DNA of 64,000 nucleotides from Ancylostoma caninum. Lineage: Eukaryota; Nematoda; Chromadorea; Rhabditida; Ancylostomatidae. This document shows positions 56,627 to 64,000 of this stretch, one piece after another. The stretch spans positions 1 to 64,000 of the forward strand of contig JBAJFG010000215.1 in NCBI GenBank assembly GCA_037903475.1, given 5' to 3'. Made by a program: the position numbers and the translations under genes. Within the stretch, counting starts at the first letter, position 1. Every line of letters begins with the position of its first letter. The notes under the pieces are model-generated. The model made no database searches and was not told where the DNA came from. It saw nothing but the letters and a program-made list of their open reading frames with translations.

Positions 56627-57470
56627 TACAGTCCTTGTGCGCAATCGGTGGAAAGTTTTCGAGCGCCTCGAACCTGCGGCGCGTGCGCGGCGCGGCCCGC
56701 TGGTAACAGCGGTCCGGCGTCCTCGATCAGCTGTTCGAGGACACCTTTCGTCAGGTATTGAGCCCAGGTAGGCGCTTTTCATCGGTTTTCTTTATTATTC
56801 GGAATACTTTGGACTGCTGAGGCCTGTGGCTGACCGATATTGATCGGACGGCCCACACGCCCCGTTTTTTGCACTTTCAACTTTCTTTGCTTTTGAATGT
56901 ATTTTTCATTTGTTTTCGGCCCCGTAGAAAGCTGCTTGTCCCAGGCAGCCTCTTCTTTGTAGGAAAGAGGACCCCGGGACGTGGCGGCTGATAACGGGGC
57001 CCTTTATTCAAGAAGAAAAAACATGCGACGAAAACAAAAATTGACAACCATGCGAACAGGGACGGAACGTCAACGATTCCGAACAAAATAAAAGGCCCTG
57101 TTATCAGCCGCCACGTCCCAGGGTCCTCTTTCCTACAAAGAAGAGGCTAACTGGGACTAGCAGCTTTCTACGGGGCCAAAAACAAATGAAAAAATACATT
57201 CAAAAGCAAAGAAAGTTGAAACGTGCAAAAAACGGGGCGTGTGGGCCGTCCGATCAATATCGGTCAGCCACAGGCCTCAACGGTCCAAAGTACTCCGAAT
57301 AATAAAGAAAACCGATGAAAAGCGCCTACCTGGGCTCAAAACCTGACGAAAGGTGTCCTCAAACAGCTGATCGAGGACGTCGGACCGCTGTTACCAGCGG
57401 GCCGCGCCGCGCACGCGCCGCAAGCTCGGCGCGCTCGAAAACTTTCTACCGATTGCGCACAAGGACTGTA
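56627..57470. mobile_element. Long palindromic MITE with TA-type ends
   Basis: An 844-bp near-palindrome. TACAGTCCTTGTGCGCAATC at the left is mirrored at the right, and arms of about 370 bp match through TGGAAAGTTTTCGAGCGC, CAGCTGTTCGAGGAC, AGGCGCTTTTCATCGG, GGCCTGTGGCTGACCGATAT and GGGACGTGGCGGCTGATAAC. TA at each end next to CAGTC suggests Tc1/mariner-type insertion; a possible ACTG flank repeat is also present. Arm motifs (ACATTCAAA..., AACGTGCAAAA) resemble those of 36600-37080 and 37587-38232. Open frames here are mirror artefacts. Confidence 0.8.
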
Positions 57471-57687
57471 ACTGTCGCGACATCGCGGACAGTTAACGAG
57501 AGGAAAATGCACAATTTCATTACGAGGCTATTCTATTCCTGGTCCTCCTAACACATTTAGTAAAGTGATGGAGCACGAAATTCCGTTCATTCTACCTATT
57601 AAGAAGCTTCACTGCCAATAATACGTAATCCATTCGTTGCGCTAGAAGATGTGTTCACATTCATAGAATGGATAGCTATTTGCGCTT

Positions 57688-57759
57688 AATCACAACTTGG
57701 TGTCAACATTCACTAAAGCCGTGAATCACAACTTGGTGTCAACATTCACTAAAGCCGTG
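57688..57759. repeat. 36-bp tandem duplication
   Basis: AATCACAACTTGGTGTCAAC plus 16 further bases occurs twice in succession without a change. Confidence 0.85.
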
Positions 57760-58014
57760 AAACCTAGACTAGCAACACGTTCCATGATGAAATCATGTAC
57801 CACAGGAGAATTAATTACAACTATCTCGTGCACGGGAAATCAGCCTACACTAGAATACAGACATCAGAATCTTATTGCCAACTACACGATCGCACCCATC
57901 ATGCCACCATGCTTTCTATCTTTTGTCAATCAAAGTGCGCAAGGAATACAGGTAACTGAGCCTCGCGATGTTTGCGCGCACTCCGTCCAAGAAATCTGAA
58001 TGCTGGGCTGTTTT

Positions 58015-58165
58015 TGAGGATCACGCCGTAAATCGAGGTGTGTTGTGTGTAGTGTGCACCAACTACACCATTCACTGAGATTATTTGACGCCTAGGGTTA
58101 CGGTGGAACAAATGTGGTCATGGGAGAACTATCATTCTGTTGCTGGAGCACGGGCTGGGCTTTTG
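58015..58165 (+). repeat. Second copy of the gag-element leader, inverted
   Basis: Mirror of 55925-56085, including CGTAAATCGAGGTGTGTTGT, ACGGTGGAACAAATGTGGTC and the start ATGGGAGAACTATCATTCTG. It diverges soon after the start codon region, so it is only a fragment. Confidence 0.7.
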
Positions 58166-58199
58166 TCCGACTTCTTGTCAGCCATCTTGAACGTTGAAG

Positions 58200-59490
58200 T
58201 GCACTGAAACAATCCTACTGTTGTCTCGAATAGGACTGACTGCACTATCACACGTCGCGACAAGAAGCAATGAGATACAAGAAGAGTAGTGAGACAAAAA
58301 TGATGAAATGTGCCGTCGCGCGCTTCGGCTTACATATGGCGATGTTTCGACACCAACGCGCTTTCGCCTGGCTCAGGTCATGCGCTTGAGCTGATCTTGC
58401 GCGGATTCGTTCCAGCTAGAGTCTAGCCTCGTAACTGGTGCACCGTTGACTCCGAATTATCGATCTATGTGGAACTGCAGCTGTACTGCGGCTTTATTTT
58501 GACCGGTTCTACCAAATTCGAACACTTGCTCTTTTCCAATCACTACAGCTCTTTGCTGCAATTTCTAATTAGCTCACTGTTGGATTCGTGAAGTTTGGTC
58601 GGCCCCCATGTAGTGTTTATTGCACTTGTGGCCAGATCTTCTAGAGGGTATGGCCCACCGATTCACGGTCTCCAGACCGTGAGAATAAACAGTTGTTTTT
58701 ATTGATTTTTATGCAAACAACTACAACTCAGACCTCAATAGGCCCGGCCCTACTCAACCAACGGTTGAAGGCAGTGTCTCACCTCATAAAGGGTAATATC
58801 AACCTGAAATAATCGTCAAAACCCCTATTTTGAAGGCCAGATACCATATTGGAATGGACGAGTATCCTTGCTAGGAAGCTAGCAAAGCGAAGCTGGGAGG
58901 TTAAGACTGCACGTTAAAATGAACTTCTCAGCAATGGGTATTATCGAATGAACAAACATCGCCGTGTTTCAAAACGTGCCGCACCCTCAGCAAGTCTCCG
59001 CTCCAGAATGAACGCTCTCGTCCACTGGCCGAGAATTTCGAAATTCTCGACCAAATAAACTCGTAACTTATGTGGATCTGGACGTTTCCATGGAACTTAA
59101 AACACATCTTTGTGCTCAGCAGCTCGCATATGTTCCACTTATATGGAGATCTCGAACGTGATCCCTGAGATTAGACACTGCCTTTAACACGATTAAATGA
59201 GGCTTCAGTGGACTGGAAAGGAGTAAATGAGCACAATACAGTGAGACCAGTTAACAGGTAATCTTGATCCGTGGGGGAAAACACCAATTCCAAGAGTTGT
59301 TTCTTCTAATCCAGAGTCGAGGCGAGGAGGTGAGGCAAGGGTGAGTTGAAAGAGACCAATTCCAACTTCTACGAGGCCAAGCGATTGCAGAAGCTTTACT
59401 GGCTGTCGTGGGCTCCTTATGTACTGCCTACTTTCTCACGTTTTAAATTCATGCGCCAATGCTCCAACGGTCAATGGTCGCGGAGTATGG
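58200..59490. other. Unassigned DNA with a perfect short hairpin
   Basis: TCACGGTCTCCAGACCGTGA near 58661-58680 is a perfect stem, followed at once by AATAAA and a T-rich stretch. It could be a 3' end or LTR-like poly(A) region. No coding domain was seen in the rest. Confidence 0.35.
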
Positions 59491-59494
59491 GTGT

Positions 59495-60906
59495 AGCCCA
59501 CTAGGCGAAATATAATTGCGTTGACAGACAACCATAAGCTCCGCCTATCAGCCATGAGGGTCTGAGCTGTAGGACGTCTGGCGCGACTCCTCGGTTGTCA
59601 GTACCGGCTGAGGGAATCTGGATTCGTTCCTTCCACCTAGCATGCTATAGCATCGAAGTTGGCATCTAGCTGTCTAAGCAGAGATGGACACGGAATTGCA
59701 TGTTGTCATGTTTTTAGGACGTGTGACTGAAAGAATTATTCGGAAAAGCTTCTGTGGAAAATTGGATGGGTAGTTTGATCACGGTCATTTTTGTCGTAGA
59801 CGAATGAATCAGTTCATACTTACATTATATTTCCGAACAACGGATGTTTTGGATATCTTTAGTTTCTTGAAATGTCCAGACCAATTAATTTTCTGAATAA
59901 TTCGATTGTGCGCATATCAGCATCTTGAAAACATGTCGGAAGCATACGCCGAATCTCGATGTGTGCAACACTACCATATTGAGCACTCCAAATCTGTTCT
60001 GCTGCTATGATTTGAACCATGTGCAAATGTGGCGCTCGGGAACAAAAAAAGAGAGTAATATTAATCTCTCCTATACCAATATCAAGTCTTTATCGTTCCA
60101 ATAGCTGCTGTTTCCAGCGTATCATTGCGTTTAGATGACCTCTGTTACATGAGAGGTGGGGAATTTCTCCTGAGGAATTCGAGGGAACAAAATGACGTGT
60201 CTCCAGGCGTTGCCATCGTGGGTGGTCGCTGAGAAGAACGATGCTATGATGCGCATCCTATTTTTTTCCACCGAATTCAAGCTAAGAGTTGAGCCAAATT
60301 AAGAAAAAGAAATTATAGTTGAAGTTCTCCAAAATGAGGGTTCCAGAAAATATTCTTCCAAACTATCAGATTAAACATTCAACAGAGATGTACATATTAG
60401 AACTACTTAAAACTAGAGAGTCTCTGATCGTAATCACCAATTATTACGCCGCAAATATTCTCTAAACGTCTAACGCGAAGTGCAGTAAAATTCTCCTGCT
60501 GTCCTCCATGGTTTAAGTTCATATAACACATAAACAAAGGTTGAGCAGATCTGATCCTTCATCTTCTATACTTCTTCTGAAATCAAAGATCGGAGAATCA
60601 GCAAGTCACGTATTTGCGGCTGCCCATGAATCCCCCTCTTTCAAGTAATGTCAAAAACGTCAAAGTGTTCACTAACAAATTCACTAGGATGAAGGAAGTG
60701 AACGTGCACCACTTCTTGAATCTATTGACCTTGAATTAGATGCAAGGCTCGATGTGTCACAGTACACCAGGTGTAAGGTACGCGTCCAGATCTCATCCGC
60801 TTCTAGTGACAGCCGAGCAGCCGCTCCACACCTCCACCACAGAGCTCCTTAGCTGAGAGGCGGGGCTTATGGAAGTCGGCCACCGCAATCATATTTCGCC
60901 TAGTGG
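59495..60906. repeat. Pair of 55-bp inverted repeats 1.4 kb apart
   Basis: CCACTAGGCGAAATATAATT followed by GCG, CCATAAGCTCCGCCTATCAGC (about 59495-59552) is mirrored at about 60848-60906. The pair could be the ends of one element or two separate copies. The interior shows no recognisable coding region. Confidence 0.5.
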
Positions 60907-60984
60907 TTGGCGCCGCGGAGTATAGCACCTTGCGTCGCCGTCGCCGACGACGACGACCGCCAATCGATTTTCAGCGAAGCCGCA

Positions 60985-61025
60985 GTCGCCAACATTGGCG
61001 GCCGCCGATCGCCAATGTTGGCGAC
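60985..61025. other. Perfect GC-rich inverted repeat
   Basis: GTCGCCAACATTGGCG (60985-61000) pairs perfectly with CGCCAATGTTGGCGAC (61010-61025). It sits in a 240-bp block of GCGGCCGC-, TTGGCGATCGCC- and GTCGCC-type sequence (60920-61160). An open frame of 155 codons from 60903 covers it but is arginine-rich low complexity and probably not a gene. Confidence 0.6.
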
Positions 61026-61379
61026 CTATCGATAGGCACCGACATCACAGTCGCTATTATTGGCGGCCGCCGGTGTTGGCGATCGCCAGTCGCCAACTTC
61101 GGCGGCGCCCCGCCCACAATCGAGCACCGCTCTGCCAGTCGCCAGCGACTCTGTCCCACATTTTGCCGTATTATCTGCTTTGGGCCGAAACAACATGCTC
61201 AAAATTTCCAAATGTTGTGGTTTACCCCAGAAATTTGCCCATGTTTTGATTTAAAAAAAGAGCTCTCTATGTGTTTACGACAGCTGTTGATCGATTTTCA
61301 CTTTCGTAAGCCTACTCCAGCTCCTATAATTCCATTTGCAAAGGATTCGACAAATCAAATTTTTGGCTAGCCTCTGAGG

Positions 61380-64000
61380 TCGAAATGCTTGGCAAATATG
61401 GCAACCAAAAATGAAAGAACGACGATTTTTTTCGCTTCGTAATTGCATCAACGCCTAGCGCAGAGCATCAGTAATCTATCCGTTTGCTGAGCAATGCTGC
61501 TAGCTACTGACGTTTGTGATGTGGTTCAGAAAATTTATAAATTGGTGAAATTACGAAAGAAAAAACAAAAATTGAGGGAGCTTTTGTATGTACCCTATAT
61601 TCACAAGTATAAAAGCGAATCACCCGCCAAAAAAACACCTCTTCATTACTCCCCTTTAGTACTTCAAATAAATGTGGATAGCGTAATGAACAACGAAGAC
61701 AAAAAAGACATCCTAAGAAGCAGTAAGTCTTTTAAAGTGTGACGTGCCACAGCCATCAAACATTTTTGAGGTGATGTTCAGAAGAGAAGGATGAAAAGAT
61801 GCTGTAGCTCTTTATGACAAGACGCATCTCTTCATATGAAGCCAAAGATTCCTTCGATTTAGTTCTTCAGCAGAATCCTATTTGAACTTTCTTTACTACG
61901 ATGTGTTGTATCATAGGCGAACATTCTTGAGTTGAGCAATAACCGCTCTCGGTGTTATTTTACTGCTCATAGACTTTGTTGTACTGTATTTGTTTACAAA
62001 TACACCGACCGAGCCCTATAAAAGGGCTAGTCTAGTGACGTTGAGTCAGTTGTCCATTTGCTTCGCCAATAAACGCTTCCTGCAGACTACTGTCTGTTCA
62101 AAGGCCACATCACGATGTATAGGTAAAGTATATTGTACTCACACAAAAATGGAATAATGGTGCCAAACGAAAACGAATGTGAAATTTGTGGTCAGCTTTC
62201 CACATAATCACTGTACATCAACACTCAGCGAAAGAAACCGATGGTCATGGATACAGATTTACTCTTTGGTGAATCAGGCAATGCAAATAACAATGATCGC
62301 CACTTCTTTGCTCTGAAGTTTTGTAGAACTGGAGAACGTAACATATTTTTCCCTAATGTGCTTCTGACTTCTTTCGAATACCAAACATAAGTTTCAAATA
62401 CATGAATATGTTCAAACAGTGTTACCTGTCGAATACTCGAATTTGATCATATTCGAATATGGCGACCTTCTCGAAAATGGCGAATATTTAAATTTTCGAA
62501 AAGTTATTCGAATATGAATATTTGATCATGACTATAATAGGAATCTTCAGTTCGAGGTATAATTTTTATTGCACGAGCACGTCTCCTTTGCAACAACTAA
62601 TCAAGCTAGACAATTTTTTTTCAATATTCGAGTGAAGTTGTTCGTAGACTAACTCTTCATACACCTCTCAGAACGAACGGGAATATTTGCTTTTTCGTAG
62701 AATTCCGGCTCTTTCAGTTCGTTTCTAATCAGACTTCGCTCCAAAGTGGGTCATGTCTGAAGAATATTTTTAAAACAGGGTGCTAGCATCGAGGGACCTA
62801 CCCTTCTTCTAAACTTCTTCCTGGTCCGAAAAAGTCATGAAGAATAAACAAACTTCAGCTTCATTTCTGAGGACAAAAACGCTACAACTACGGTATTTTC
62901 TTCTGGTGACATAACTTTGACATCTATACTAGTTATGAGCGGAATTCCGGTTCCAGAAGTTCATAAGTTCCGAATTCTGGTGTCAGTCATGTCTCTCACA
63001 TCCGGATTACTGAACGACTGGCACTTGCCGAATGAAGCTGAAGTCAACGAACGGCCAAAATTTCTTTTCCGGATTTCCACTGATATTGTCGCATACAGCG
63101 ATGTCCTGAACGAAAACAATAAAAAAACTTCTGAGAAAGACCCATACCCTCACTATTTCCACTGGAGTCTGTGCTCTCAAATAACCCTGATCTATACACG
63201 GAATTTAATTATGGGACAGGGCCCCATACATCTCACCTGAAAATGAAAGTACAATGGCGGTATGGGGCAGAATTTGAAAGAGGAAGTTGGAAATTTTGTA
63301 GTTGAACTCATGCAGACACTTATTCGACCTAAGCTGGTACCGATCAGCACCTTTTTTGTTCCCGCCCATCGATCCTGACCCGGTTCTTCCTCGCACCGGC
63401 TTCGTGGGTCTGGAGGGGTTCCTCGTGTATTCATCCTCGTTTTCGCATACTCCATCCCTCCCTGACTCCACTTCAGATTGCTGCCGGCACATCAGAGAAG
63501 TTCACACATGTTATTTATTTTCATTGCATACGTGGTCGGTGCCCCCCTTTCAGTTGTCGTTCGCGTCCTAATAACGCCTCCACTTTGCCGCTTTTTCTCG
63601 CATTCGTCACTTAACCCAATGCTGAGCTTCATCAGTCAGAGCCGACATTGATATGATCCAGATTGTGAGCAATGAGCAGATGAGGATCCCATCTACGGGC
63701 ACTTACCACCGTCAGGCCTTTTTGTCTTTTTGAACTTGGCAAGAAACAGACAAACGTAGTTCCTATGATGTAATAAGCTACTTCGACGCCTTTTTTTTGT
63801 GACAACAGATGCTGAACAGTCCTTCTCTACAGAAGACAAGAAAGAACAGTTTTCTTAGCATTATCCCACCCCTTCGCGTTCTGGTGGTAAATGTCCTATA
63901 ATCCATAAATGTATTTGATCCGATAAATGCTCTCTCACTAATACATATGTTGCTGTTGTTTCAACATTCTGCTAAACAATAAAAACTAATCCGAGGAGAT
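61380..64000. other. Unassigned DNA with scattered signals
   Basis: A promoter-to-poly(A)-like arrangement, CCTATAAAAGGGC near 62015 and CAATAAACG near 62067, resembles an LTR but no ends were fixed. TTCGAATAT-rich sequence lies at 62420-62530. Open frames at 61494-61742 and 62917-63240 have no recognised domain. Confidence 0.3.

Noticed and set aside
56501..57551. Two near-identical proteins on opposite strands (about 56501-56782 and 57315-57551)
   Set aside because: They are the two arms of one palindrome. The reading frame has no function I can support.

Overview
The window looks like a repeat-rich accessory stretch of a nematode genome, most likely a clade V (strongylid, hookworm-like) worm. 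Evidence for this is the RTE and CR1/Jockey-type non-LTR reverse transcriptases, a spliced gene with introns of about 50-63 bp ending in TTTCAG-like acceptors, many MITEs, and the lack of any prokaryotic gene organisation. The species-level guess rests on remembered similarity only. No conserved host gene could be identified with confidence. Nearly everything recognisable is mobile DNA or its debris.

Layout. 1-8 kb: a MITE with a 9-bp target duplication, two LTR-like segments, decayed minisatellite repeats, a perfect hairpin and a fold-back element. 8.6-10.2 kb: a 90-bp hairpin satellite. 10.3-15.9 kb: a four-level nest. A minisatellite-bearing repeat ('repeat R') is split by two adjacent hAT-type MITEs, and the second MITE is split by a full-length RTE retrotransposon with an open ORF. 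16.4-19.1 kb: a decayed CR1/Jockey-type LINE. 20-34 kb: a mariner-type and a hAT-type non-autonomous element, inverted tRNA-like repeats and possible isolated exons. 34.6-35.3 kb: a second hairpin satellite, homologous to the first and inverted. 36.6-38.2 kb: fold-back elements around a LINE endonuclease fragment. 38.2-41.6 kb: a rearranged CR1-like LINE. 42.6-43.5 kb: palindromic repeats. 44.7-45.3 kb: a SINE inside a MITE. 47.8-50.1 kb: LINE scraps and an uninterrupted copy of repeat R. 51.1-52.2 kb: an RT fragment. 52.4-54.3 kb: a spliced Mutator-like (MULE) transposase pseudogene with a MITE in an exon. 54.8-56.1 kb: a gag-like LTR-retrotransposon pseudogene. 56.6-57.5 kb: a long palindrome. 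58.2-64 kb: mostly unassigned.

How the parts relate. The LINEs supply reverse transcriptase and endonuclease in trans to SINE-like elements. DNA-transposon remnants (hAT, mariner, MULE) are mostly non-autonomous. The only apparently intact enzyme is the RTE endonuclease/reverse transcriptase. The two hairpin satellites share a leader and a terminal phase, which suggests they are the bodies of one unclassified mobile family and not ordinary satellites. Many apparent small ORFs are chance. Those over the 90-bp array exist only because the unit length is a multiple of three.
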